DNA from: Gigaspora margarita
Taxonomy: Eukaryota; Glomeromycota; Glomeromycetes; Diversisporales; Gigasporaceae
Length of the DNA stretch: 64,000 bases
Assembly: GCA_009809945.1 (NCBI GenBank)
Contig: WTPW01000088.1
Coordinates: forward strand, 81,252-145,251
Reading direction: 5' to 3'
The position numbers and the translations under genes were made by a program. The notes under the pieces are model-generated. The model was not told where the DNA came from. It saw only the letters and a program-made list of their open reading frames with translations, and made no database searches. Each line of letters begins with the position of its first letter. Within the stretch, counting starts at the first letter, position 1. Shown here piece after piece: positions 24,266 to 36,233 of the stretch.

Positions 24266-24691
24266 TGTCGAAGGCTTGTAGCGATCGATCATCACGTGTT
24301 CACGTGATGATCGATCGGGGATGCAATCGTATTATGGGCCCCGCAGGGGGAATCAATTAATTATGCAACCAGGTATGGGTCGGTAGTACAATATAGTATA
24401 CCGAAGTAAGAGACAATTATGCATGAAAAATAAGAAAAGTATGTAGTTAATTTAAGAGTCAAAAAGGTCGAATGACCAAATTATGATGTAATTATGCCGT
24501 ATCAAAAATGTTAATATAAGCGAAGTCAATCAATAAAGAAAAAAAGGTGGCTTCTTTCTCAAATAAAATAGAAAAATCGAACCTATAAATAATAATAGAA
24601 TTTCTCCAATTTTTCGATACAAGTAATTTCTTCGTGCTCTCCGTTTGGGTTGGATCATTTATTGACGTCGGTCACTAATTAGCCCACGACA
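24266..24691 (+). mobile_element. Candidate solo LTR
   Basis: Ends TGTCG and CGACA give the short inverted TG...CA termini of an LTR. A TATA-like CTATAAATAATAATAG lies about 115 bp before the right end, followed by a pyrimidine-rich stretch and GTTTGGGTTGGATC, as in a U3-R-U5 arrangement. No primer-binding site or coding region follows. The 5-bp flanks (TTGTA and CTACC) do not match, which weakens the call. Confidence 0.35.
24282..24317. other. Perfect 17-bp hairpin containing CACGTG
   Basis: Arm CGATCGATCATCACGTG, a 2-base TT spacer, and the exact inverse arm. Each arm holds the E-box core CACGTG and overlapping CGATCGATC. It lies near the left end of the candidate LTR, where a regulatory palindrome would be plausible. 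Confidence 0.85.
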
Positions 24692-25429
24692 CTACCAATA
24701 TTTTATAATCTACTTATCAGAATTGTATAATTTTAATACCAATAAATTCGTCTCAGTGAGACGAATTGATATGCAGAAATCTGATAAGTGGATAATAAAT
24801 ATTAAAATTAAAGTAATATTTAAAGTGTATATAAGTATTATAGCATATAGAAGTATCATAGTATATGGCAATATCTTGTTAGAATTATGAAATTTTAGCA
24901 CATTTAAATTCATCTCATCGAGATAATCAAATGGTACCAAAGTCATATGATTTTGACCAATACTTCTCAAGATTGATATTATTAATCAAAATAAGCTTCA
25001 AAAAGCAATTTGTAAAATTAATATAAAATAAAAATTAATATAAAATAATAAATAACTTTTGACAAATCAGTCCATTTTTGATAATTTTATCACTAAAATG
25101 ACCAACTTCAAGAGATGATTCAAACAAGCCAAATTGCTATAATCCAATCACGGGATCATGGGATTGTTAAGGTTTTATTATTATTTTGATCAAATTAGAT
25201 CAGTTTAATTTAATTTTCATCAAAAATAATACAAAAACCTTAGTGATCCTGTGATCCCATTATTGGAATTTAATGATTTTGGGCTTGTTTGAATTGTCAT
25301 TAAAGGCAGTTATTTTGGTAGTTAAATCATCAAAAAATGGACTAGTCTATCTAGTGATTGGCGTCGTAAATGGCCAATTACTACAATTATATTTACTACA
25401 TATATTACTACATGGTCTTTTTTAAACCG

Positions 25430-25660
25430 TAATTGTAGTATTACTTACTACATGTAGTAATACTTACTACATGTAGTAATACTTACTACATGAGTAATAC
25501 TTACTACATGTAGTAATACTTACTACAAGTATTAATACTTACTACATGTAGTAATACTTACTACATGTAGTAATACTTACTACATGTAGTAAAATACTTA
25601 CTACATGTAGTAATATGTAGTAATGTAGTATTATTTACTACATGTAATAATATGTAGTAA
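25430..25660 (+). repeat. Left array of 19-bp palindromic satellite
   Basis: About nine units of TACTACATGTAGTAATACT with some losses. The first 14 bases of each unit (TACTACATGTAGTA) are a perfect palindrome, so the array can form many cruciforms. It lies just inside the left end of the hAT-type element. Confidence 0.9.
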
Positions 25661-25675
25661 TATAGTATTATAAAT

Positions 25676-25912
25676 TGTCAAATAACAGTAATTTGGCAAA
25701 TGATCACGTGCCGTTCTGCGGCATGTGTAGCCAATCATTTGCCAAATAACTGTATTCGACAATTGCCCAATATCGGCAATTTATGATCATGATTGGTAGG
25801 AAGTTGTCAGCTGAGTTTTAATTTAAATAAACATGTTTACATCGCACCACATGAAAAAATAACAATAAGAAATTTTTTCATGATCATATGAGTTTGCCGG
25901 ATAATAATTATT
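25676..25912 (+). repeat. Dispersed ~225-bp repeat core
   Basis: Contains TTTGGCAAATGATCACGTG, GTGTAGCCAATCATTTGCCA, CGGCAATTTATGAT, GAGTTTTAATTTAAATAAAC and CATATGAGTTTGCCGGATAA in this order. The same order with substitutions occurs at 40752-40975, outside any hAT ends, so this core is an element in its own right. CACGTG lies at the centre of its first hairpin. Confidence 0.75.
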
Positions 25913-26220
25913 ACATGTAGTAATAAATACTACATGTAGTAATAAATACTACATGTAGTAATAAATACTACATGTAGTAATAAATACTACATGTAGTAAT
26001 AAATACTACATGTAGTAATAAATACTACATGTAGTAATAAATACTACATGTAGTAATAAATACTACATGTAGTAATAAATACTACATGTAGTAATATTTA
26101 CTACTTGTGGTAATAAAAATTATATATAATAATAATTACTACATGTAGTAATATTTACTACATGTAGTAAATATTATTACAATTACTACTTTTTGTAGTA
26201 AATAATTACTACATTACTAC
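25905..26220 (+). repeat. Right array of 19-bp palindromic satellite
   Basis: About ten consecutive near-perfect units of TACTACATGTAGTAATAAA, followed by diverged units. They share the 14-base palindrome with the left array but have a different 5-base spacer (ATAAA rather than ATACT). Confidence 0.9.
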
Positions 26221-26600
26221 ATTCATGATTTGAATTACGGCGCCAATCACTAAGTCTATCAAAGCTATTTATTATTTATGTTAATTTAAAATTGCCTTGC
26301 GCAGCTTATTTTGGTTAAATTATGATATATCAAGAAGTATTTGTCAAATTCTATAATTTTGGTACTATTCGATCTGTTTTGATAGATGAATCAAAAGTAT
26401 CGAAATCATTCAATTCTGATAAATAGATTTTGAAATATAGATGAGTGCTATAATTGGTATCTGCGTTATAATTAATCTTTTATTATTTGTATTTTTTAAT
26501 TAATAATATTTCATAATCTAGTAATCAGAATTGAATAATATTGGTACTATTCAATTTGTCTTAATGAGATGAATCAAATAGTATGGTATTTCATACATTA

Positions 26601-27352
26601 TTAGTTAAAATACTAAATGCACTATAATACCAATATCCACCTTAGTTTCTCTAAGAAATACAACTATCTATTTGAAAATTCAGGTTGGTTATTTTTGGGA
26701 ATATTTAATATACTGCATTTGCAAACCTTTTATTTTTGGCTTTAATTAAATTACTATTAGATCTATGCCTCAGTGTTCACATTGTAATTCCCAATTTGCC
26801 AAGGCAAGATCCAATTTAGGGAATATAACAATATAGCACTTTTGAATTCCAAGGTCATTTGATGGCATTTTTTAAACATTTTCTTTTTTTTAATTATCTA
26901 ATATTGTACTTTGAGCTAGGATCTTTGTAAGATTGAATTCTTTTTATATTACTTTTTTTTTTTGCTCATTGCACAAATTGTTTATAGTTTTTGTATATAA
27001 TAACAAATATAAATACTGTTAATAGAGAAGAATATAAATTTGGGCAAATTTACAAAACAAAAAGGAAAAAGCAAAATAAAGGAATTAAACTGGTTCTGAA
27101 ATAAATAATTATTGGTTTTTTTTTTATTTTTTAATATATTTTAAAAATGCTTTAAATTTGATCTGATTCTTAAAATAATGGCTAATTTATTTGGTTATGC
27201 AATAGAGATTATTTTATTTTTTCTTTTTTATTCTAAGTTCTTTTATTAAATATATTAACAAAGGGAATGTATTTTAATATTAACAGTTGAATCTAATCGA
27301 ATTTACCAACATTATACTGTACATATTGCTATTTACTTAGTGAAGATATAAA
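26601..27352. other. Intergenic, nothing recognised
   Basis: AT-rich sequence, no supported gene or element. Confidence 0.4.
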
Positions 27353-27491
27353 CAGAGAATTCTCTCTAAATGCACTCTCCACTTCTGGCCAAATATATCC
27401 TTCAATCCATGAATGAACATTTGTTATTGTTCATTAAATGCATGTTATTAGATGTTTGGTCCCTATGGCGTGCATTTAGATGGGTTTCTCT
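27353..27491. mobile_element. Diverged pogo-like MITE
   Basis: Left end AGAGAATTCTCTCTAAATGC pairs with the inverse of TGCATTTAGATGGGTTTCTCT, leaving a short interior with GGCCAAATAT/TGTTTGGTCC. Termini resemble those of 7567-7752 (CTCTAAATGC motif). Target duplication not evident. Confidence 0.5.
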
Positions 27492-27600
27492 TATATGCTT
27501 GACTTCTTAATGGAAATTCTCTGAGTACATACCAAAAAATTATTTTCTAAGAGCTTCAAAATTTATGAAAATATTATAATAAATAATTCAATATTTGTTA

Positions 27601-28100
27601 GAGCATTAAATTGAAAATTAAAATGAGGCAAATAACATATTTGTTTTTCAAATAATGATGTATTGTTTTCCGACAAATTTTAATTAATGATCTTTGCCAT
27701 TGAAAATTTACTAATTTCATGAAATGAGGATCTCTAAACACTCCTATTTCATTTTCTATTTCAACGTCTTGATTGAACACAGATAAGATTTTTAATACTT
27801 TATTTATTCTGAAAGTGCCAATATTTTTCTGAAACCTTTTAATATGTAAATTTTCATTTTCTTGAATAATAAGAATTTTTGAATGACTAATTACGTATTT
27901 TATTTTTTAGTGATTGTCACGAATTCAAGAATATCATCATCTTTATAGATTGTAAAATTAAGACCAATTATGTCAGAAACTTGTCCAAAATTTGAGTAAT
28001 TCCAGGGACCGATCGGAAGTGGGTTAATAGGTATGCCAATGTAAAAGAATTGTGCCGTAAAAATATGAGTAAAGGATATAATGTAACGATCAGGTACATT
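27601..28100 (-). pseudogene. Coding-like relic, family unknown
   Basis: On the minus strand an open frame from about 28100 reads VPDRYIISFTHIF, FYIGIPINPLPIGPWNYSNF, SDIIGLNFTIYKDDDILEF and TITKK before a stop. After a frame change it continues FRINKVLKILSVFNQDVEI, GVFRDPHFMKLVNFQWQRS and KYVICLILIF. The mixed, non-repetitive composition suggests true past coding. No start codon or domain can be assigned. One intron instead of a frameshift is possible but no clear splice pair was found. Confidence 0.35.
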
Positions 28101-28987
28101 TCAAAAATACATTATTGATTCCACCAAATATGCATATACGATTAATTGATATTTTGGTTCAAACTAATTTTTACATATTAAGTGAGATTGCATTAGAGCC
28201 ATCGAGTGATACGGGAGAATGATGGGCCGGGTTCTAACCTAAAAAGTCCGAACTTGTCGACCAGAATAATCTTTTTTGCTAGAAGAATTTTTATTTTGCA
28301 GATCGATGAATGTTGTTGTGCGCTAGTACGAAGTTATTCTGGAGTATCTTGAAGATACTGGTATAATAAATTATAAAAAGAATTTATTTATTGAAGTTTA
28401 TTAAGAGAATCACTTTACAATCGCTTTGCAAAACCGCGACCATATACCTACAAATTATTAATTAAAGCCATATTTAATTTTTAGACCAGTGATTCTTAAT
28501 TACTGTTAAAAATTTGGTAATATAATTCTTTATAAATACTTCTAAAATACAATCAGGTAGTTTAAATAATATTTTATGAAAATTAGTATAATAAATCATT
28601 ATAGTATTGTATTGCAAAAATATTGCTGCGAACTTTAATAGTATGATAATAACTTTGCAATCTTGTGATATTTATTCGTCATGAGGACATAATATTAAGT
28701 TCAAAAATTATTTTTTTGTAAGTTGATTTTTTGTTTTGTTTTTGTTTTTTTCAACCTTAATATTATGATTCACGTCATTCATTAATATGAATGTTGAAAT
28801 ATTTGCAGAATTTAAATTCCAATAACATTAAATTTTATGAAGTTAATTTATCAAATACATAAGAGCATGGTTTATAAGATTCATTTGAAAACACTCATAT
28901 AGTGTCATGGTCGAAATCAGTATATCTATAGGCAATAAAAATTCCTATTTATAGGGATTTTTCGTAATTATTGGCCAATATATGGGA
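28101..28987. other. Intergenic, nothing recognised
   Basis: No supported gene. A short hairpin near 28931-28976 pairs GGCAATAAAAATTCC-like sequence with its inverse. Confidence 0.35.
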
Positions 28988-29185
28988 TTGTCAGTAGAAA
29001 CCAAACAAATCATTTTAGTAAAAATTTTTTTAAATTTAGGTTAAAATATCAATTATTAAACCAATCATGATAAAAAATTTTTATTTTAATTCTATAACTA
29101 TATAGAATTAAAATAAAAAATTTTATCATGATTAGTTTAATCAAAAGTTTAAAAAAAAAAAGATTTGCTAGGTTTCTACTGACAA
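28988..29185. mobile_element. MITE with TTGTCAGTAGAAACC ends
   Basis: Left end TTGTCAGTAGAAACC and right end GGTTTCTACTGACAA are exact inverses. The arms continue AAACAAATC and GATTTGCTA, and the centre pairs ATTTTAATTCTATA with its inverse. 198 bp, non-coding. Target duplication not found. Confidence 0.8.
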
Positions 29186-30310
29186 ACTCATATGAATTGG
29201 TTAAATAATAAGTATCCTTTATATCCTATTGCAGTATTGCCAACATTTACAAACTCTCTTAACTTATCCTTCATACTGAACCCCAGTTCGACCACATTAG
29301 ATTTTTGTTGCGGATTATGTCAATTAATGAGTTTTAATGGTTCTAAAGTTTAGAGAATTTCAATATTTTTTTTTTGCAAAGAGAAACCATATTATGGTTT
29401 AAGGTGTACTAAAACTAAAGTATCATTCGGATCTGATTTGTTTATTGCTACTGTCACCTGTTCAAATCAGTCATCTGCAATTTTATATACATATACACCT
29501 ACGTTAAAAATAATACGTAATTGCTTTTGGAAACAATATAATTCTGAATTTCATAAAATTACCATTAGCAAGCAATAGTTATATACTTAGTAGTTAATAT
29601 AGACCGTGAAAGACTGGCAGTAAATTTCACTTATACTTAACCACTCAGGATGCAACTGATTATCCTATGCCATCCTTGTGTGTAAACGTTTATGTACTTA
29701 TTTTAAAATGAATCATTTATTTACTGATTGTCTTCAACATCAATTAAAGATTAAATTTGAATACAATACTTATACTCAATCTTCTGGAATATCTGTATCT
29801 GGAGTGCTTGGACCTGACAATATTAATCATAAAATAATGTTTACAATTTGTACAAGCCTTAAAAATAAAATTCTTAATTTAAACTTAAATATTTTATTTT
29901 ATATAATAGTATATAATTTTGGGATTCTTTTATAAAGAATAGTATTATCTATATAAAATTATTTGGCAAACTTTTTCAATATTTAATAGTCAATTAATAT
30001 ACATGCTTAAAAAAATTAATCTTTTCAATAATTCTTATTCAGACATAATCAATTTTTACACTATGAGTAAATAGATTTTTTATGATTACTAAATATCAAC
30101 AGATCTTAAATACCATTTTAATCTTGCATTGGACTAACCTCATTATAGTCTCTCATAATAATTTCAACACAGAAAAGATTATTCCGGTCCATAATTAATT
30201 CCTCCTTTATATGAATGCCACAAATAAAAAACTAAGTTATTAGTTTGAATTTAATACCTATCCCTGTAAACTTTTGTTAACTTACAAGAAATAATTTTGA
30301 TCAAATGATA
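29186..30310. other. Intergenic, no confident gene
   Basis: The plus frame 29678-29935 (85 aa) has no ATG context or domain I can defend. AT-rich spacer otherwise. Confidence 0.35.
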
Positions 30311-30324
30311 TTGTCAACAATTTT

Positions 30325-30411
30325 ATTTTATTTTTTTTTAAACCCTAGTCGTATTGCTAGGGGCGCTGAGTGGCGCTTCTTTATTATGACCTTTTTGTTA
30401 TTAATTTTACA

Positions 30412-30442
<31 letters not shown>

Positions 30443-31142
30443 CATTTTGTAATGATCTACATATATGTATCTATTTACTATTATCTACCGCGGCTAACCG
30501 GTACTAAGCCATCCTATTTTTGATTTTATTGTCCCGACTGGTTTCAACCAGTTGGCCTATTTTACTATCAGGGGTTTTTGACTATAGTTCTTGCGTACCT
30601 ACTTCAGGGTATCCGGCGATATCTTTTTAGCGCCCGACCCAATCCGATTCTTCCAGAACTTTTTCGTCCCCGAGGTCACTTGCTCGCCCCGTTAGAGCAG
30701 ACTACTCCATGTTCTATCCAATCCGTCTTGAGCCGGTCATCCCTCCAACTTCAGCTTCCGACCTCGTCCGATTCATCTAGAATTTTTTCATCCCCAAGGC
30801 GGACAAATCACTTACACCTCGTTAGAGCAGATTACTCCATATTCCATCTGATTCGTATTTGGAACGGTCACCTTCCGTTTTTGGGTAAGATCCAATTTTC
30901 TATTTCCAAACGGGGGACACAACTGTACAACTACAAAGAACACAACTTGCTGTGGCTGAGCTGTCCAAACGTGGTCCTAGCATCCTAATTCAAGTCGTCC
31001 TTCACATGATCGTGTGTAGTTAATTTTGCCGTTCATAAGACTTGAACTGGCGACCTTGCGCTTGAAATGAATATGAGTAAAAAACCAAAGGATGCCCTGA
31101 CTGTCCTGGGAGCGCAACCACTACGCTATCGACCCGCAGGAC
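30325..31142 (-). mobile_element. tRNA-derived SINE, minus strand
   Basis: Read on the minus strand the 5' end carries polymerase III boxes: A box TAGCGTAGTGG (31118-31128) and B box GTTCAAGTC (31039-31047). The body is followed by A-rich tracts at 30413-30440 and near 30326-30345. Exact 14-bp flanking duplications TTGTCAACAATTTT (30311-30324 and 31143-31156) show retroposition. The body contains an about 105-bp internal tandem duplication (GTTAGAGCAGA.TACTCCAT motif at about 30692 and 30823). Plus frames within it are not genes. Confidence 0.85.
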
Positions 31143-31156
31143 TTGTCAACAATTTT

Positions 31157-32454
31157 CAATAATATAATTAATGAATAAATTGTGTCATTGAGAAAAATAA
31201 TAGATATTACATATATAAAAATTAAGATGTAAAATTGCTACACCGTTTTAGTCTTATAATTAAAATCCCAGAGTTATTATCCTTTTCAGAAAGGTATATA
31301 ACCGAGATGATAGCATAAATAGTACAATGTAAATATAGCAAATAAAATTTATTCAAATGTCGCAACTTAAATCTATTAATATAGTTCAAATACGTTGAAA
31401 TCCTATAAAATGTAGAATGCTAATTCATGTTGCATATTTACATTAAGCCAAGTTTATTGTTTTCAATGCAAAGTGTGGGTCCTTACATAATAAATTAATT
31501 GAGCAATACTTATGTTTAATTTGTGTAACTTAAATTGGAAATAATGATACTATCGAAACATAAAAGTTTTCTGATGAACTAAATCAAAATTGGTATTACA
31601 AGTTTTGTTCTTATTTCAAAAAAAAACTAGACCAAAATTTGAAACTATACTGAAAGTCTAAACTATTTTAAATGCCTAAAACTATGCTAAAAGCTTGAAA
31701 TTATACCAAAAACCCCAAAACTATACTAAAAAACCGAAGCTTTATCAAAAGTTCAAACCTGTTGAAATAATAATTGAAGCTTATAAAGATTAATTACGAA
31801 AGTATTATATAATAATGTTTTAAACAAAATCTTAAATGATTTTGGTTAATTAAAAATTTTCTTAAGTGTCTTAGTCGATGAATAAATTTATGTCGAGAAT
31901 TAAATTAACTCGTAAAAAAATTTTTTTTGATCAAATGCACTTAATAAGTTATAAGAAATAATTTTATTATAAAATTTAAATGGTGAAAAATAAAAATATC
32001 ATCGTTAGTAAAATTGTATTTTTAAACAAAAAGTATTCGTAGATAAATTGATTGCCAAAGCTACTAAGAATCGTATTGTGTATTGATAGGTTGATTCATA
32101 TATTTATTGCATCTAGTGGAGTGGTATGTACTAAATTTTTAACTTAGATAAAGAGGCCTTTTCTTTAAAAACCTATTAAATGAAAAGGCTAATATGATAA
32201 TGGCATAATATTTTATTAATAGCATAAACTAGTCTTTGAAACTAGTTTTTTAAATCTCTTGTGGCGAATAGCATTATAAAATTATACATATGTACGAAAA
32301 AAAATGAACGTTGCAAAAAAAAATTCTAGATAAGGACACGATAATCCTAAAGAACACAACTTATCAACTGTCCTAAAAGATAATTTATTAATTTACTTCA
32401 TAAACTCACATAAAATAAGCACTGTACGTAAACCAAGTTGCTTGCGTTTAAATC
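31157..32454. other. Intergenic, nothing recognised
   Basis: AT-rich spacer downstream of the BTB-TLDc gene. Some local repetition of ACTATACTAAAAnCCnAAA phrases near 31640-31740. No gene supported. Confidence 0.4.
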
Positions 32455-34047
32455 TTATGAATTCTTATTATAAATTTGAAATACTTCATATTCTTCTACT
32501 GAAAAGCTTGATCTATAGCAATAACAGCTATCAGGATAGAGTACATTTTGATCAAGTACATATAATGTTTCATTTCTAATTCGTTTATAATAAGTTTCGT
32601 GAGAATTATACCAACAATAACAATTATTTAATACATTAAAAGACCCTTTCATAAAAAGACCACAATTAAAACTTGGCCCATTCTTTAAATCACAACAAAT
32701 TGATTTCTTTTTCCCGAAATCTGTTACGCGGCTTAAAATAGAATTTTGAATATTGCTATTTTTCAATGAAAAAATAAAGCTATCATTGCACTCTTTATAA
32801 CTGTAAGAAAGTATTTTCCTTGGTTTGTCCCATCCAACAGGATTATATCCGCCAAGAATTTCATTAGTTCCTTTAACTTTCATAACTACCACAACATTTG
32901 TTTGCTTATCACATAAATTCCAAAATGATTTAGCAGTGAAACCATCTCTGCTTCCACGAACAAGTAATTTGAATTCATACGGATTATTTCTTATAGAGTA
33001 AACATAGGCTTTTTTATCAATCCATGAAGCGATTTCAGCTGCGTGCTCTTCGTTAATAACAGTTGAAAATAGCTCCGTCGATCTAGATGGTAAATTTTGT
33101 GATAAAATTACACGGGGTGGAAGAATTTTTGATGATACTGTTTGATTTGAAGTATTGAGTCTTTTTAATATATCTTTCCAGAGATTTTCTTCAAGAATTT
33201 GATAGTATGGTTGAATGTTATTAATAATATCTTCTTTTGAAATTTGAAAATAACGAATCAATGGTAAAAAATTATTTAAAGTAGTTTTTAATGTATGAAA
33301 GTTTTCTTGAGACCAGTTTTTAGGTTCGGAAGGTAAATTAGGGTTTTGAGCAATTCCCCATTTAATAATGTAATTCCAAATCTTTACCTCTTCCATTTGT
33401 AAATCATCTCGCCTAATTAGCGAAATTAACGCATTTTCATGAAGAGAATTAAAGTTTTCTGAATTAAAAATTTTATGTGGGTACTTTACTATAATATTAT
33501 TGCACCAGTTTTGTAATTCCAAAAGTTCATTATTTTGGGAACTTTGTTCATAAATATGAGTGAAATGCAAACGAAGCCATGAAGCTTTAGATTCAATTAA
33601 ATGTAATTCAAGATATTTAGTTAATTCCTCAAAAAGCAACTCATGAGCAATAAGCATCAATTCAAAAATTAATGATGTTTCAAGTTTTCTTACTAAAACT
33701 ACTCCTCCATAGATATACCTTTATATAAAGTTATTAGTATATCTTATGTAAAAACGTACTATAATAAGATTTTAAAATTAATATTGAATGACTTACTTAA
33801 TAATAATCTCAAATTGTTGAATAGAAATATGTTTTAAATCGATTATTTTAATATTATTTTCATCTTTACCAGTATTTGCTAATTTATTACGAAAATACAA
33901 AGATCGATATCTTAAAACAGGTGAATGTGCCCGAAATATCTTATTATTTGGTGATTCACCAATATTGATTATTACATTGAAATCTTCTTCATCATTAATA
34001 AGTTCAAGATAGTTATTCGAAAGTTTTTCTAAAAATTTTGATGCCAT
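32455..34047 (-). CDS. BTB-BACK-TLDc domain protein
   Basis: Two exons: 34047-33797 and 33718-32455, with a 78-bp intron (donor GTAAGT, acceptor AAAG) splitting codon 84 in phase 2. The spliced product is 504 aa. Residues about 20-120 form a BTB/POZ domain (DFNVIINIG, FRAHSPVLRYRSLYF, IIKYIYGG); about 160-265 a BACK-like helical region (ENALISLIRRDDLQMEE, IWNYIIKWGI); about 295-500 a TLDc domain (AAEIASWIDKK, FKLLVRGSRDGF, GTNEILGGYNPVGWD, DSFIFSL, YEVFQIYN). Such proteins are typically BTB oligomers that recruit cullin-3 ligases; TLDc is linked to oxidative-stress and V-ATPase functions in other eukaryotes. Substrate unknown. The architecture is greatly amplified in Rhizophagus. Intact with no frame break. 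Confidence 0.93.
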
Positions 34048-34259
34048 TTTATATCAAAAGTTTTTAAATGATTAATAATTTAAATTTAAAAGTTTAAGAG
34101 GGGATTATAACTTAAAACATCGAATGTTTACTTGATAAGTCATTTGTCCGACTGTTGCACAAGGTATTGTGCTTCTATGACGTGAGTTGATCATTGCTTG
34201 AAATTGCCAATTTGGCATTGCTTGAAGTTGTAAAACCACAAAGAAAAAGGTATCGCTAT
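34048..34259. other. Upstream region of BTB-TLDc gene
   Basis: 5' flank on the minus strand. AT-rich, without a clear regulatory motif. Confidence 0.4.
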
Positions 34260-35340
34260 CATTAATTACGGTAAATAATTCTATTACAGAACTTACAATT
34301 CTGGTAACGCACAGTATGTGGTTAAAGTTGTGTTCGTTCTTATTGGAATTATTATAATTTTATTTGTTAAAAAATTTTGTTACAGAATTTACTCCCTATT
34401 CCAATGACACATAGTATGTGGTTATGTTAATTTGCATTGAAATTAGCATAATTTTTATTGCAAGTTATTGTCACAAATCTTGCTATTTTAGTAACACAGT
34501 ATGAGGTTAAGAATCGTTAGTTCGCAGTGGAATTATCATGATTTTTATCATAAATTTCTTCTGTTATAGAACACACTCGCTATTCCGGCAACACATAGTA
34601 TGTGGTTAATCTGCGTTGGAATTATTGGAATTATTGTGATTTCTATCATAAGTTGTAAAAATTTTGGTACAAAACTTACTATTCTGATGGTACAATTTGT
34701 GGTTAAGCTTGAGTTAATTTGCATTAAAATTACATGATTTCTATTGTAAGCTATAGTCAAAAATTCTGTTAAAGAATTTACCGGTACTTACTATTTCAGT
34801 AACACCCTATAAGAAAATGGTCCGGGGTGTGATGCGGGTTGGTGTCGGGAATACACGAAATGGATGGTCAATGTGATACATACATGTGTGTTGTATGGAA
34901 TAGCACGGTTAAAAAGTTGTACAGAAATTACGGCAGGAGGTGGTGAATGGCATATTGATTTCACTGAATGACACATGCAAAGGTGGTGTGCTGGCTCATT
35001 TCACAAAGAGCGAAAGATCTATATACGATTTTTTAAAAAAATTGCGATATCTTATAATTTTGCTGATGAAACTGTTCTGGGCTTAATTAAAAATTTTCCT
35101 TACAATACTTCGCTACATTTGCAATTAGTTTGTTCATATTATTTTGATTGTTGTAAATTTGTGTAATCTACATGTTATATTTTTTATCACAGTGGCATAG
35201 TACAGAAATTACCCGCTATTCTGGTGACATATAATATTTGGCTATGTTAGTTTGCATTGGAAGTTCTTTAAAAAATTCTATTACAAAACGGACTCGCCAT
35301 TCTGGCGACACAAAGTATGTGGTTAAGTTGACACAAGTAG
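34260..35340 (+). repeat. Minisatellite related to 1.9-2.5 kb
   Basis: About five diverged units between 34260 and 34810 and one to two at 35190-35340. They share ACACACAGTATGTGGTTAAG-like, GTTTGCATTGGAATTATT-like and AAATTCTGTTACAGAACTTA-like phrases. Units are about 110-130 bp. The interval 34811-35190 is unrelated unique sequence; short frames there are not credible. Confidence 0.75.
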
Positions 35341-36233
35341 GTTTCAAGTTTGTCAATATCGTCAATTAGTTTGATAGTTTGAACTTTACTACAGCTTTAT
35401 TAAACTGGTTTAACATTTAATCCACTTTATTGTATTTCTTTTAGTATCTGTTGCAAGTGATAATTTTTGTAATGGTTTCTTTTGTCTTGCAATGGAAATT
35501 GTAAATATAAATTAAAATTCTTTTTTTTTCAATACAGTACAAGTTTAGTTTTTTTGTAAATATAGTAAAGTGTTTGGAGAAAAAAGTGAGCAAAGGAGTG
35601 TAAATAGAAAATGGTTATTATATATATAGGTTTTTTTTTTACACGATATGAATCCTGGTTCTAGCAAAGAATTTTTAAAAAGAATGATTAGAAAGCGATC
35701 ATATACATATATGAAAAAGTTGGTACATACGTCAGAAGCATGTTATCCGTTAAATTGTAAATGACAAATCTAATTATAGTCGGATTTATAATGCGGAACC
35801 AGTGACAGACTTCGCAATATATCCCAACATATCCCCGGTTATCATCTATAACATAACCGATAACAAATACAAATCACGGGAATCAGGTACTGATTAATAA
35901 ATGAGGTAATGAATGGTTTAATCATTTTACAATTTCTTATAAATAGAATTTGTGTATCGATCACTAATTTTCTTTACTCTTATATTATTTCAACCAATAA
36001 AATCTGGTCTAATATAGAGATTGGAACTGTTCAATTTTATACATTCTAATTTGGTAAGAAATTTTAATTTTATATTTCACTAAAATTTTATAAAGTTATT
36101 CTTTACGTGAAGCTTGATATTCATTAGGCTACGCAAAATTAAAATTTCATCTCGTGTAATTCGCAGACTTATTGCTTCAATTTTTCAATTTTAAAGTCCT
36201 ATTTGCGCAATCATTTTATTTTGCTTTCTATTA
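35341..36233. other. Intergenic, nothing recognised
   Basis: No gene or complete element supported. Confidence 0.4.

Larger units (their letters stand above)
25352..26252. mobile_element. hAT-type non-autonomous element with satellite arms
   Basis: The terminal inverted repeats TAGTGATTGGCGTCGTAAAT and (inverse of right end) TAGTGATTGGCGCCGTAATT match at 18 of 20 positions. The element is flanked by the 8-bp duplication AGTCTATC at 25344-25351 and 26253-26260. An 8-bp target duplication with TAGTG-type ends is characteristic of the hAT superfamily. Inside are two arrays of a 19-bp palindromic unit around a 230-bp core; no transposase is encoded. Total 901 bp. Confidence 0.9.
24700..26600. 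mobile_element. Foldback element, interrupted by hAT element
   Basis: Outer parts 24960-25340 and 26261-26340 pair in inverted orientation: AATCAAAATAAGCTTCAAAA with TTGCGCAGCTTATTTTGGTT, AATAAATAACTTTTGACA with its inverse at 26261, and CAGTCCATTTTTGATAATTT with AAATCATCAAAAAATGGACT. The centre (25125-25265) pairs CCAATCACGGGATCATGGGA with the inverse near 25250. The right arm is split by the hAT-like element at 25352-26252. Outer limits are approximate; 24700-24960 and 26340-26600 share TAATCTA...ATCAGAATTG-type sequence. Confidence 0.55.

Noticed and set aside
25430..26220. CRISPR-like array
   Set aside because: Repeat units are contiguous with fixed 5-base spacers, are palindromic throughout, and lie inside a transposon of a eukaryotic genome.
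29678..29935. 85-aa plus frame
   Set aside because: Non-ATG start, strongly AT-driven composition in the second half, no splice partners or domain.
30578..30988. 136-aa plus-strand frame
   Set aside because: Entirely within the SINE, antisense to it, and rich in S/P/R from the repeat; no domain.
31020..31142. Functional tRNA gene on the minus strand
   Set aside because: Spacing between A and B boxes is too large for a tRNA with a normal intron; it is a SINE head.
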